Below, in pieces: positions 1 through 6,545 of a stretch of 11,249 nt of DNA. Position numbers and translations under genes: made by a program. Origin of the DNA: Gammaproteobacteria bacterium (GTDB taxonomy: Bacteria > Pseudomonadota > Gammaproteobacteria > DSM-16500); contig SCTP01000241.1 of assembly GCA_004322325.1 (NCBI GenBank), forward strand, positions 1-11,249, read 5' to 3'. Each line of letters opens with the position of its first letter. The first letter of the stretch is position 1. Under the pieces are notes generated by a model. That model saw only the letters and a program-made list of their open reading frames with translations, ran no database searches and was not told the origin of the DNA.

Positions 1-618
1 GAGGAAAAATCCAAGCGGGATCAGGTGAAATTCACCAGTTCACAGCTAGCAAATGCGCTTTGTATGCCGCGATCAATGATTACAAAGTTAATTCATCCTG
101 ATGAATCGAAGCGGGTGCTTAATCCACGGGTGGATACGTTGCTAAAGATTGTGGAATTTTTTAAAACGGATGGTTTTAATATTACCGTTGATGATTTGTT
201 GGGGGTTAAGTCAAGCTCGATTCTTATTCAAGATCAGAAAATCAATCCAAAAAATACTCAAAGAACGATCTCCTTATTTTCTTTTGATAACAAAACTAAA
301 ACTAAACTGGGAACAATTGATATTAAAACATCTATTCAATCGGATAATGTCATTGCATTGCTTGCGGATGATGATATTAAGCCGTTATTCAAAAAAGGCT
401 CCATCTTTATTGTGGATCCTGATGCCACTTTAGAAAATGATACGTTAGTTGCTGTGAAATTGAATCAATCGAAGAAAATTCAGATTAAGAAATATCAGAT
501 TCAGGGGCATAAAAGAATATTGATTTCACTTGAGTCTCATGAAAAGCCGATTGTGTTGATGCCGACAGAGCGGCATGACATTTTAGGTGCTGTCATACAA
601 ATTAATGCAAAAACTTAA
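1..618 (+). CDS. HTH/S24 phage-repressor-like regulator, 5' partial
   Basis: The reading frame is open from the first base of the window, so the gene very probably begins upstream. A GTG at 25 could start a 197-residue protein, but that would remove the first helix of the DNA-binding domain, and no good Shine-Dalgarno precedes it. Numbering from that GTG, residues 7-24 (LANALCMPRSMITKLI region) form a helix-turn-helix of the XRE/Cro type, followed by an NPRVDTLLKIVEFF helix. Residues about 108-192 resemble the LexA/CI C-terminal (S24) fold, with the typical P-x-F-x-x-G and V-D-P spacing. At the usual G-D-S-M nucleophile site the protein reads DDDI (residues 115-118), so the catalytic serine is an aspartate. 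A lysine pair (155-156) lies near the expected general base. It is therefore probably a non-cleavable repressor. It leads an apparent operon with the next two genes; the target is unknown. Confidence 0.8.
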   Translation, partial: EEKSKRDQVKFTSSQLANALCMPRSMITKLIHPDESKRVLNPRVDTLLKIVEFFKTDGFNITVDDLLGVKSSSILIQDQKINPKNTQRTISLFSFDNKTKTKLGTIDIKTSIQSDNVIALLADDDIKPLFKKGSIFIVDPDATLENDTLVAVKLNQSKKIQIKKYQIQGHKRILISLESHEKPIVLMPTERHDILGAVIQINAKT

Positions 619-647
619 CGTATGTTTAAGCAAAGGACCATGCCAAT

Positions 648-947
648 ATGAAGAACATATTAAATAAGATAGATAAAGCGCTGTGTTATTTTTTTGGGCT
701 GGAGCAAGAAGTTGTTTCTCCTTATGCTGTCGCTTTAAAAAATAATAAATTAATTATCTCTAATACAACATCGTTTAAACGCCATTACTATAGTCAAAAT
801 TGGGATAAATTTGGGCTTGCCAATTTAAAACACATTAGCCAGTACCACAAAGAAAAGCTTGGTATAGCGATGGGTAAGGCGATTGCTAAAAATTTGGTGA
901 TAACGTTTGAGGAAATTGAAATTCATGAGGAGTTAGCCGATGCATAA
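648..947 (+). CDS. Hypothetical protein, 99 aa, in operon with VUT transporter
   Basis: I do not recognise this family. The 99-residue product is soluble-looking and fairly basic in the middle, with a Glu-rich C-terminal stretch (EEIEIHEEL) and no clear membrane segment or signal peptide. The N-terminal helix contains KALCYFFGLEQ. The gene follows the regulator after 29 bases, has an AAAGGA Shine-Dalgarno (632-637) ten bases before the ATG, and its 3' end overlaps the transporter start by 8 bases, so translation is likely coupled. The tight packing on both sides supports it as a real gene and suggests that it works with the regulator or the transporter, but no function can be assigned from sequence. 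Confidence 0.75.
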   Translation: MKNILNKIDKALCYFFGLEQEVVSPYAVALKNNKLIISNTTSFKRHYYSQNWDKFGLANLKHISQYHKEKLGIAMGKAIAKNLVITFEEIEIHEELADA

Positions 948-1677
948 TACTCGCGTTATCCCATCCAGCCTGATTGAAGGCCAGCCACGTTATCTGTGGC
1001 TGATTATGCTTACTTACTCCATGGTTATTACCCTTTCAAATTGGTTTGATCCTCGATTAATTAGTATGTGGGGACTTAATACAGATGCGGGGACATTAAT
1101 TTTTCCTTTTACATTTTTGTTATCTGATCTTATTACAGAGGTATACGGTTATAAAAATGCTCGGCGTGCCATTTGGTGCGGTTATTTATTTAATATGTTT
1201 TTTATCCTTTACGGGCAGGTTGTTATTCATATGCCTAGCCCAGATTATCCGACGAATAACGCATTGTTTGATACGATATTGGCAACGAATACAAGAGTGT
1301 TCTTTGCTGGATTTAGCTATTTTGTGTCTGAGCCGCTTAATTCTTTCACAATGGCGAAGTTGAAGATTAAAATGAGTGGACGTTATTTGGGAATAAGATT
1401 TGTCACTTCGACCATCGTTTCATCGGGTATTGATGGCATTCTTTTTAGTGTCATTGCTTTTTATGGCACGATGGGAAATATGGATCTCGTGAATCTAATT
1501 TTGTCTGGATGGTTGATTAAGGTGGTGATCGAAATTTTAGGGTTACCTCTCTCTATTCGGTTAGCAAAAAAGCTAAAGACAATGGAGCATCTCGATATTT
1601 ATGATAAAAGGACGAGTTTTAATATCTTTAGTTTGAATGCAGATTATGCGCTTAGTGATAATGAATATAAAAAGTGA
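940..1677 (+). CDS. yhhQ: VUT-family queuosine precursor transporter (YhhQ-like)
   Basis: This is a 245-residue polytopic inner-membrane protein of the VUT family (vitamin uptake transporter, PF02592). E. coli YhhQ, a member, imports the queuosine precursors preQ0/preQ1; relatives in other bacteria can take up queuine. The family signature is at residues 55-75 (FPFTFLLSDLITEVYG, then the basic K-N-A-R-R), and the typical cytoplasmic end IYDKRTSFNIF is at residues 220-230. About six hydrophobic segments are visible (around residues 18-36, 50-65, 78-97, 117-135, 155-178 and 184-206). The ATG at 940 is supported by a GAGGAG Shine-Dalgarno (927-932) seven bases upstream, inside the preceding gene. 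Length is normal for the family. The exact substrate (preQ0, preQ1 or queuine) cannot be read from the sequence, but queC lies less than 1 kb downstream, which fits a queuosine role. Confidence 0.88.
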   Translation: MHNTRVIPSSLIEGQPRYLWLIMLTYSMVITLSNWFDPRLISMWGLNTDAGTLIFPFTFLLSDLITEVYGYKNARRAIWCGYLFNMFFILYGQVVIHMPSPDYPTNNALFDTILATNTRVFFAGFSYFVSEPLNSFTMAKLKIKMSGRYLGIRFVTSTIVSSGIDGILFSVIAFYGTMGNMDLVNLILSGWLIKVVIEILGLPLSIRLAKKLKTMEHLDIYDKRTSFNIFSLNADYALSDNEYKK

Positions 1678-1691
1678 TCCAACTAACTATA

Positions 1692-1726
1692 CCCATGCGC
1701 TCACTTCTTTAAGTGTTGTGCATGGG
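1692..1726. terminator. Hairpin between convergent genes, possible bidirectional terminator
   Basis: A perfect 7-bp outer stem (CCCATGC at 1692-1698, GCATGGG at 1720-1726) encloses an inner 5-bp stem (CACTT/AAGTG around a CTTT loop). It sits between the transporter (+) and the glycine-zipper gene (-). The plus-strand downstream sequence is only moderately T-rich (ATTTCTTTCT at about 1735-1744), and the minus side has no clear T-run. A role as a terminator is likely from position and shape but not certain. Confidence 0.45.
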
Positions 1727-1751
1727 CTGCAATCATTTCTTTCTCCTCATA

Positions 1752-2348
1752 TTAATTAAGAGGAAGTGGCAGCACACTACCCACCATCGGTGGATTATTC
1801 ATTATCACCACGCCTTGTTTTCCATCATAGGTATAAGTCACCTCATAGCCATTTTGAACACTCGTTTTCACATAATGTGTCGAGCAAGCGACGGAATGAA
1901 CAGCGTGAGGTTGTGGTGCGTTCATGCTGTTTTGCATGCTATTTCCTGTTAATGCACCAATCGCTGCCCCAGCAGCACTCGTTACAATCCGCCCTGTGCC
2001 CCCACCCACTTGTGAGCCTAAGAGGCCGCCCGCTACCCCACCGATGACGGCACCCGCACCCGGTGAGTGCGTTTCTTGGGAAACATATACCACATGCTCC
2101 GCTTCATGGCACTGGCGTTTAGGAATAGAAGTTGACGTATAGTGAGGCTTAACATTGATTACTTGAGCAGTAGGGGTAACTGGCACAACAGGTTGTTCTA
2201 CAACAGGTTTTTCTATCGGAGGTGAAGGAGGTACGACAGCTGGGCGTTGTAAGATCGCTTGTAAGGCCCATGTGGTTAATACAACGATGATGGCTATCCC
2301 CGCTGCGCCGCCTAACAACATGAGTATTTTTTTACCTTCGTTATTCAT
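1752..2348 (-). CDS. Membrane-anchored glycine-zipper (2TM) protein
   Basis: The 198-residue protein has a short basic N-terminus and a single strong membrane segment (residues about 9-31), followed by a Pro/Val-rich linker (35-60). The core is a glycine-zipper region (residues 97-136: GAGAVIGGVAGGLLGSQVGG, then GAAIGALTG) of the Rickettsia 17-kDa-antigen type (PF05433). Two cysteines (80 and 155) flank the zipper and could form a periplasmic disulfide. The C-terminal part (about 150-183) is predicted beta-rich, ending in YEVTYTYDGKQGVVIM. The N-terminal segment has no lipobox cysteine, so it is probably a signal anchor with the rest in the periplasm, possibly contacting the outer membrane. 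Related proteins are cell-envelope proteins of poorly defined role. A GTGGGA sequence just before the ATG may be the ribosome-binding site. The gene stands alone and converges on the transporter. Confidence 0.82.
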   Translation of the reverse strand: MNNEGKKILMLLGGAAGIAIIVVLTTWALQAILQRPAVVPPSPPIEKPVVEQPVVPVTPTAQVINVKPHYTSTSIPKRQCHEAEHVVYVSQETHSPGAGAVIGGVAGGLLGSQVGGGTGRIVTSAAGAAIGALTGNSMQNSMNAPQPHAVHSVACSTHYVKTSVQNGYEVTYTYDGKQGVVIMNNPPMVGSVLPLPLN

Positions 2349-2492
2349 TTCCCACTCTCTCGATTAAGTTATTTGGCGCATAAAATACCATTTTTTGACC
2401 CTTTAGGGCAAGGTGATCTGGGGCTGGTTGCTAGTATAAAAAAATCAGCTGCATTATAATTAGCCGCACATTTAGCGTAAGGTTTCATTACA
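2349..2492. promoter_or_regulatory. Divergent intergenic region, glycine-zipper gene / queC
   Basis: This AT-rich spacer lies between two divergent starts. On the plus strand a consensus -10 box TATAAT is at 2455-2460, 33 bases before the queC ATG; no good -35 is at the usual distance (a TTGCTA at 2428-2433 is 21 bases away, which is long). The same ATTATAAT sequence also reads TATAAT on the minus strand, and a minus-strand TATACT is at 2433-2438, so the boxes may serve both genes. A TAAGG (2479-2483) before queC is a plausible Shine-Dalgarno. Confidence 0.4.
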
Positions 2493-3167
2493 ATGAAAAA
2501 AGCTGTTGTCCTCCTCTCCGGTGGTCTTGATTCAGCCACTTGCTTAGCCTATGCCAAGAATGCAGGTTTTGACTGTTGCGCCATGAGTTTTAGCTATGGG
2601 CAAAAACATCATGCAGAATTAAATGCGGCCAAAAAAATCGCTGAATTTTTTAATGCAACCCATCGCATTGTCGCTCTCCCTAGCTATCAATTTGAAGGTT
2701 CCTCGTTAACAAGCACTCATCAAGCCGTACCTGACTTTGACCCGGCGAACAAAGCGATTCCTTCTACCTACGTTCCTGCTCGTAACACCATTTTTCTTGC
2801 TCACGCCTTAGGCTGGGCGGAAATGCTCGGTGCAAAAGATATTTTCATCGGCGTGAGTTCAGTGGATTATTCTGGCTATCCAGATTGTCGTCCGGAATAT
2901 ATTGCAGCATTTGAAAAAGTGGCTAATCTTGCTACCAAGGTGGGAGTAGAAGAGGGGAATATTAAAATTCATGCGCCTTTGGTTTATTTATCCAAAGCAG
3001 AAACCATCAAATTAGGTTTGGAATTAGGTGTTAATTACACGATGACCGTTTCTTGCTATCGCGCCGATGCGGAAGGCCATGCTTGCGGTACGTGCGATAG
3101 TTGTACTTATAGAAAGAAGGGGTTTCTTGAGTTAGGTGTACTGGATCAGACGAAATACTCAGGATAA
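2493..3167 (+). CDS. queC: 7-cyano-7-deazaguanine (preQ0) synthase QueC
   Basis: QueC converts 7-carboxy-7-deazaguanine plus ammonium to preQ0 with ATP, the step before QueF in the cytosolic queuosine pathway for tRNA wobble G34. The 224-residue length is normal for the family. The PP-loop ATP-binding motif SGGLDS is at residues 9-14. The family motifs FSYGQKH (33-39) and [11 protein letters not shown] (93-103) are present, and [17 protein letters not shown] (120-136) contacts substrate in characterised members. The zinc site C-x9-C-x2-C-x2-C is intact (Cys188, 198, 201, 204). The gene appears to be monocistronic and ends two bases before the decayed toxin remnant on the other strand. No queD, queE or queF is present in the window. 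Confidence 0.97.
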   Translation: MKKAVVLLSGGLDSATCLAYAKNAGFDCCAMSFSYGQKHHAELNAAKKIAEFFNATHRIVALPSYQFEGSSLTSTHQAVPDFDPANKAIPSTYVPARNTIFLAHALGWAEMLGAKDIFIGVSSVDYSGYPDCRPEYIAAFEKVANLATKVGVEEGNIKIHAPLVYLSKAETIKLGLELGVNYTMTVSCYRADAEGHACGTCDSCTYRKKGFLELGVLDQTKYSG

Positions 3168-3168
3168 T

Positions 3169-3285
3169 TTAATTAAATAAATCTGAATGTGTTCCTGTAC
3201 GAACAAAAATAACGATTTTTTCTTTTAGAATAAGTTTGTAAATTAACAACCAATCGGGCTCAATGTGTAATTCACGGTGACCTTT
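3169..3285 (-). pseudogene. YafQ/RelE-type toxin, C-terminal remnant
   Basis: Translating the minus strand one frame away from the upstream antitoxin gives about 38 codons ending in TAA at 3169. They read KGHRELHIEPDWLLIYKL and then VRTGTHSDLFN, which is the diagnostic C-terminal part of YafQ-family mRNA interferases. The conserved H-x3-D of HIEPD and the terminal THSDLF histidine are still there. The N-terminal ~55 residues are missing: reading upstream in this frame meets stops (TAA at 3286-3288 and again six bases further), and there is no start codon or ribosome-binding site. The remnant overlaps the antitoxin 3' end. The simplest explanation is a deletion that removed the antitoxin tail and the toxin head. 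It is not expected to be active as it stands. Confidence 0.85.
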
Positions 3286-3506
3286 TTAGCTTTATGAGTT
3301 TTTCTTTTATTTGCATCATGCATTGCTTTGATGGTTTCTTTATTTGGAATTTTCACTTCAAAGGGTAGTCCTTTATGCAAACATACTTGCATGTAAAATA
3401 ACCGTACTGCTTCAGCCGACGTTAAGCCTACTTTATGCAAAATAGTCTCAGCTTCCATCTTCAGTTTCGGTTCTATACGCGTATTTACAGTTGCTACTTT
3501 ATGCAT
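3243..3506 (-). CDS. RelB/DinJ-family antitoxin, C-terminus replaced by toxin sequence
   Basis: The 87-residue protein begins with the ribbon-helix-helix N-terminus typical of RelB/DinJ antitoxins (HKVATVNTRIEPKLKMEAE), continues with GLTSAEAVRLFYMQV (27-41) and the family GLPFEVKIPNKETIKAM (46-62). The start at 3506 was chosen because it matches the family N-terminus and has an AGAGGG Shine-Dalgarno (3514-3519) seven bases upstream; a longer reading to 3617 would add an unrelated 37 residues and cross the promoter. After about residue 75 the usual acidic V-D-E-L-F-type tail is absent, and VTVNYTLSPIGC is toxin sequence read out of frame. The DNA-binding half is intact, so it may still repress its own promoter, while toxin binding through the tail is probably lost. 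No intact partner toxin is in the window. Confidence 0.82.
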   Translation of the reverse strand: MHKVATVNTRIEPKLKMEAETILHKVGLTSAEAVRLFYMQVCLHKGLPFEVKIPNKETIKAMHDANKRKTHKAKKVTVNYTLSPIGC

Positions 3507-3526
3507 GATTTTACCCTCTTCTTTAA

Positions 3527-3556
3527 ATGTATAACACATGTTGTACATCAATTCAA
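3527..3556 (-). promoter_or_regulatory. Antitoxin promoter with overlapping palindromic operator
   Basis: On the minus strand, -35 TTGAAT (3551-3556) and -10 TATACA (3528-3533) are separated by 17 bases, placing the transcript start about 15 bases before the antitoxin ATG. A 22-bp imperfect palindrome covers 3527-3548: arms ATGTAyAACA and TGTTrTACAT around a central dinucleotide, symmetric at 18 of 22 positions. It overlaps the -10 box and most of the spacer, the arrangement expected for RHH-antitoxin autoregulation. Operator function is inference. Confidence 0.6.
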
Positions 3557-3606
3557 GTTCTAAGAAGAGGTTTCCATCTCTCCCGCTTTCGAGTATCTTA
3601 GTTACT

Positions 3607-4437
3607 ATGCACAACATGAAAATCCTCCGGTCATTTCAGCGTTGCGTTTCCTTCTGCACAGCAGATAGCTACGATCTTTTAGGTCTAGCCAGTTTTTTCA
3701 AGAAGAAAGGCTACCTCACCCGTATCTATCGCGATGTTTTGCATGTGACCAATTTAAAAAGATCTGGCGATATTTTCTTCTTTAACCATGGTTGTTTCGT
3801 CTCTTGGGGGTTTAAAAAGACATTTGAGGAGAAATTACTCGAGTATGTGAAAGACTTTGTTATCCAACCTTTAAGCACCATTGAGGCAGACCATTTTTTT
3901 TACCGCTCAGGGGATGAAACCACTGTCGATACCCATGAAAAGCTCCGCTTGGATATCATCACCCTGGATTCAGATGACCCTAAAATTAAATTTGCTATTT
4001 CCTACGGCCTGGCTCAATCAATTAAGCTAGCGGCTTTTGAAGAGGCGATCAAAGACACGATCAAAAAAAACAGTGCCTTGCCAGAAGAAATCGCTACCCA
4101 CGGTATGATTTCGCTTTCACGGCGCGCGATTTTTAAGCGCATGGGGGAGATTTTTATCGCGCGTAGTTCTATTAACTTGAATATTGAATACTTAGATGCC
4201 CCCGAATTTTTCTGGCGCAACCCTAATCTGGAACCCTTTTATATCATGATGAAAAAATTTCTCGATATCCCAAGTCGAGTCATGGCGCTCAATCAAAAAT
4301 TAGATGTGTTGCAGGAATTACTGGATATCTTGAATAGCCAAGTACAGCATCGGCATTCAAGCTTGCTGGAAAGTATTATTATCTTATTGATTATCGTGGA
4401 AATTTTGATAAGTTTGTTTCAGCTGCACGTTGTGTGA
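3607..4437 (+). CDS. DUF155 / RMD1-RMND1 family membrane protein
   Basis: The product (276 residues from the ATG at 3607) belongs to the DUF155 family (COG1723, related to yeast Rmd1 and mitochondrial RMND1), whose bacterial role is not defined. Features include the N-terminal RCVSFCTADSYDL, a central GDIFFFNHGCFVSWGF, FAISYGLAQSIKLAAFE in the middle, and the family's end: a helix with RVMALNQKLDVLQELLDIL followed by RHSSLLES and one membrane segment (about residues 250-270), so it is a C-tail-anchored protein with the bulk in the cytoplasm. The start is uncertain: ATGs exist at 3538, 3607 and 3616, none with a clear Shine-Dalgarno. The 3538 start would lie inside the antitoxin operator and adds residues unlike the family. 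Possible -35/-10 boxes at 3571-3576 and 3594-3599 would give an almost leaderless mRNA from 3607. Confidence 0.85.
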   Translation: MHNMKILRSFQRCVSFCTADSYDLLGLASFFKKKGYLTRIYRDVLHVTNLKRSGDIFFFNHGCFVSWGFKKTFEEKLLEYVKDFVIQPLSTIEADHFFYRSGDETTVDTHEKLRLDIITLDSDDPKIKFAISYGLAQSIKLAAFEEAIKDTIKKNSALPEEIATHGMISLSRRAIFKRMGEIFIARSSINLNIEYLDAPEFFWRNPNLEPFYIMMKKFLDIPSRVMALNQKLDVLQELLDILNSQVQHRHSSLLESIIILLIIVEILISLFQLHVV

Positions 4438-4448
4438 TCACACCAATA

Positions 4449-4475
4449 AAAAAGGCCCACCGTGTGAGCCTTTTT
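4449..4475. terminator. Bidirectional rho-independent terminator
   Basis: The hairpin has GGC/GCC and CAC/GTG stem segments separated by one C/A mismatch, with a three-base CGT loop, flanked by A5 on the left and T5 on the right, so both strands end in a T-run. It lies between the end of the DUF155 gene (+) and the end of rplS (-) and probably terminates both transcripts. Confidence 0.85.
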
Positions 4476-4490
4476 CCCTAGCCGGATTAC

Positions 4491-4925
4491 TTATTCCGCA
4501 CTGGCGTCTTGTTCACCGCTTGCTTCAACCGCAGCAGCAGTGCTGTTCACTTTGCCAGTCGTTAACTTCTCTTTAATACGTGCTGCACGGCCGCTTAATT
4601 TACGCATGTAATAAAGCTTAGCACGACGAACGTCGCCACGACGCTTCACTTCTACGGAATCAATAGTGGGGCTGCAGCTCTGGAACACACGTTCCACGCC
4701 CACGCCATGTGAAATTTTGCGAACGGTAAACGAGGAGTTATAGCCACGGTTACGCATCGCTACCACCACGCCTTCGTAAGCCTGTATACGCGTACGCTTA
4801 CTATCGCCTTCGCCTTCAATAACCTTCACTTGAACGACAACCGTATCGCCTGGTTTAAAGTCGGGCAATGCTTTGGCATTCTGCCCAAATTCAGATTCAA
4901 CTAATTGAATAATTTTGTTACTCAT
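4491..4925 (-). CDS. rplS: 50S ribosomal protein L19
   Basis: L19 sits at the 30S-50S interface. The N-terminal [13 protein letters not shown], the [16 protein letters not shown] strand (residues 23-38), [16 protein letters not shown] (46-61), [17 protein letters not shown] (65-81) and the basic [16 protein letters not shown] (93-108) are all classic. The protein has 144 residues against about 115 for E. coli L19; the extra C-terminus after [12 protein letters not shown] is an Ala/Glu/Ser-rich, probably disordered tail. An AGGGGAAG Shine-Dalgarno precedes the ATG. It is the last gene of the rpsP-rimM-trmD-rplS operon, 59 bases after trmD. Confidence 0.98.
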   Translation of the reverse strand: MSNKIIQLVESEFGQNAKALPDFKPGDTVVVQVKVIEGEGDSKRTRIQAYEGVVVAMRNRGYNSSFTVRKISHGVGVERVFQSCSPTIDSVEVKRRGDVRRAKLYYMRKLSGRAARIKEKLTTGKVNSTAAAVEASGEQDASAE

Positions 4926-4984
4926 TTTCTTCTTCCCCTAACAAGTCGTGCAATTTTATACATAATTAAAGCAATTTTCGAGGG

Positions 4985-5734
4985 TTATTTTGCTTTACGT
5001 AAAAATTCTTCTATAAATTCGGTTAATAACTCGGTTTCCGGCCCTTTTAAGTGCATTTTAGCCAAGAGGTCAGGGCGTCTTAACCAGGTCTTGCCTAAAG
5101 ATTGCTTTAACCGCCAAGCTTCTATTTGCTGATGGTTGCCGCTTAGCAAGACGGGAGGGACGGTTAACCCCTCAAATGTCTCTGGTCGGGTATACTGCGG
5201 GTATTTTAAACACCCACTCGTCAATGAATCCTGGGTCACGGAATCCTCATCCCCCACTGCGCCAGGCAGCAATCGGGTCGCCGCGTCCACCATGACCATC
5301 GCTGCTAGCTCCCCGCCAGTGAGAATATAGTCCCCAATAGACCATTCTTCATCGACTTCCTGCTCAATAATCCGTTCATCAATCCCTTCATACCGTCCAG
5401 CGATAAAGATAACCGCTGGTTTAGCCGCCAATTCTACGGCCGCTTCTTGGTCAAACAACCTACCTTGGGGCGATAAATAAATAACCGTCGGTTTTTCCAC
5501 TGGCGCTGCTTGCTTGGCCGCATGAATCGCTGCCTGCAAAGGCTCTGCCATCATGACCATCCCCGGGCCACCGCCATAGGGCCGATCATCCACTGATTTA
5601 TGTTTATCTGTCGCAAAATCCCGCGGGTTCCACGTTTTAAGCGCCAGTATTCCATCTTTTACCGCGCGGCCGGTAATGCCAACATTTAAGGCCGTTACCA
5701 TTTCTGGAAACAGGCTAATTATTCCACACCACAT
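4985..5734 (-). CDS. trmD: tRNA (guanine-N1-)-methyltransferase TrmD
   Basis: TrmD is a SPOUT-class enzyme that methylates G37 of tRNAs using S-adenosylmethionine and thereby prevents +1 frameshifts. The 249-residue length matches the family. Seen in order: IISLFPEM (5-12), [13 protein letters not shown] (49-61), [12 protein letters not shown] (85-96), [10 protein letters not shown] (113-122) and [13 protein letters not shown] (132-144), which form the trefoil-knot cofactor site. Arg154 and the proposed catalytic base Asp169 (in VTQDSL) are at the same numbers as in E. coli. The C-terminal tRNA-binding part has YTRPETFEG (181-189), [10 protein letters not shown] (192-201) and WRLKQSL. Its ATG directly follows the rimM stop (TAA then ATG, no gap), so translation is likely coupled. 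Confidence 0.98.
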   Translation of the reverse strand: MWCGIISLFPEMVTALNVGITGRAVKDGILALKTWNPRDFATDKHKSVDDRPYGGGPGMVMMAEPLQAAIHAAKQAAPVEKPTVIYLSPQGRLFDQEAAVELAAKPAVIFIAGRYEGIDERIIEQEVDEEWSIGDYILTGGELAAMVMVDAATRLLPGAVGDEDSVTQDSLTSGCLKYPQYTRPETFEGLTVPPVLLSGNHQQIEAWRLKQSLGKTWLRRPDLLAKMHLKGPETELLTEFIEEFLRKAK

Positions 5735-6283
5735 TTAGATCAATTCCCAATTCACATGTATTTCTTGTTTTTCTAAATTTACCTCTAAGATGACTCTGCC
5801 AGGCAAGTAGGGGATGGCATGCTCTTTCTCACCTTTTACCACGAGCACATCATTTGAGCCGGTTTCCATGAGGTAAATGACTTTTCCCAAAATCTCGCCA
5901 TGTTGATCAATGACAGTTAATCCTTCAAGGTCAGACCAATAATATTCATTTTCTTTCAGCTTAGGTAACTGAGAGCGGGGTATGGCAATCAATTTGCCAG
6001 TCAACAACCGTGCCGTTTCGGGGCTATTGATGCCGGCTAATTTCACAATCATGCCTTTTCCGTGTAGCTGGCCTTCCTCCACCTGAATCGCATCCCAATT
6101 TTCTTGATCACTACTTAAAAACCACGTGGAATAATCAAGAATGCTGGCACCAAATTCCGTATAACTGTGAATTTTGAGCCAGCCTCGTATGCCATAAGTA
6201 GAACCAACTTTACCTATGGCGACATAGTTTGTCGAAATCTTATGCTTGTTCAGCTGTTTCTGCCTGTTGGGCGGTTTGTTCAT
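5735..6283 (-). CDS. rimM: Ribosome maturation factor RimM
   Basis: RimM helps assemble the 30S head and binds S19. The N-terminal domain starts at about residue 20 with [20 protein letters not shown] (20-39), and the PRC-barrel part has YYWSDLEGL (114-122), [10 protein letters not shown] (140-149) and IPYLPGRVI (157-165). At 182 residues it has normal length. The ATG at 6283 lies inside rpsP, giving a 44-base overlap, and has no Shine-Dalgarno; its first 19 residues ([19 protein letters not shown]) are a polar extension comparable in length to the one in E. coli RimM. A rare non-ATG start closer to the rpsP stop is a less likely alternative. The start is therefore the only uncertain point; expression probably depends on ribosomes translating rpsP. 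Confidence 0.95.
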   Translation of the reverse strand: MNKPPNRQKQLNKHKISTNYVAIGKVGSTYGIRGWLKIHSYTEFGASILDYSTWFLSSDQENWDAIQVEEGQLHGKGMIVKLAGINSPETARLLTGKLIAIPRSQLPKLKENEYYWSDLEGLTVIDQHGEILGKVIYLMETGSNDVLVVKGEKEHAIPYLPGRVILEVNLEKQEIHVNWELI

Positions 6284-6515
6284 GGGTTTTGATCAGCGAT
6301 TTAACGCGATCAGAAGCTTGTGCACCTTGAGCAATCCAATGTTGCGCGCGTTCCAGGTTTAACTTTAAGCGAACTTCTTTGCCAGCTGCAATCGGGTTAA
6401 AGTAGCCAATTGACTCAATAAACCGACCGTCGCGTGAACGGCATTTGTCAGCTACAACGATATGATAAAAAGGGCGTTTTTTTGCACCGCCGCGTGATAA
6501 ACGAATAACAACCAT
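6240..6515 (-). CDS. rpsP: 30S ribosomal protein S16
   Basis: This 91-residue protein is S16, a primary-type 30S assembly protein. [20 protein letters not shown] at the start, the [20 protein letters not shown] block (28-47) and [20 protein letters not shown] (59-78) are diagnostic. The start at 6515 is set by the family N-terminus and by an AGAGGA Shine-Dalgarno (6526-6531) ten bases upstream; a longer open frame to 6608 would run into ffh and is not used. The C-terminus is a Gln/Ala/Glu-rich tail. It is the first gene of the operon and overlaps rimM by 44 bases. Confidence 0.98.
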   Translation of the reverse strand: MVVIRLSRGGAKKRPFYHIVVADKCRSRDGRFIESIGYFNPIAAGKEVRLKLNLERAQHWIAQGAQASDRVKSLIKTHEQTAQQAETAEQA

Positions 6516-6545
6516 GGTATCTAATTCCTCTCGTAAAGGCGTTGA

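Noticed and set aside
3190..3205. Small hairpin TGTTC/GAACA after queC followed by A- and T-rich sequence, as a queC terminator
   Set aside because: The stem is only 5 bp and AT-rich, is not directly followed by a T-run, and the bases are explained as codons of the toxin remnant (the R-T-G-T segment).
3538..3606. Upstream ATG extending the DUF155 protein by 23 residues
   Set aside because: It has no ribosome-binding site, lies in the antitoxin operator, and the added residues do not look like the family N-terminus.
4432..4443. Perfect 12-bp palindrome GTGTGATCACAC at the end of the DUF155 gene, containing TGTGA and TCACA
   Set aside because: The two CRP-like half-sites lack the six-base spacer of a CRP site, and the location between a stop codon and a terminator does not suit a regulator.
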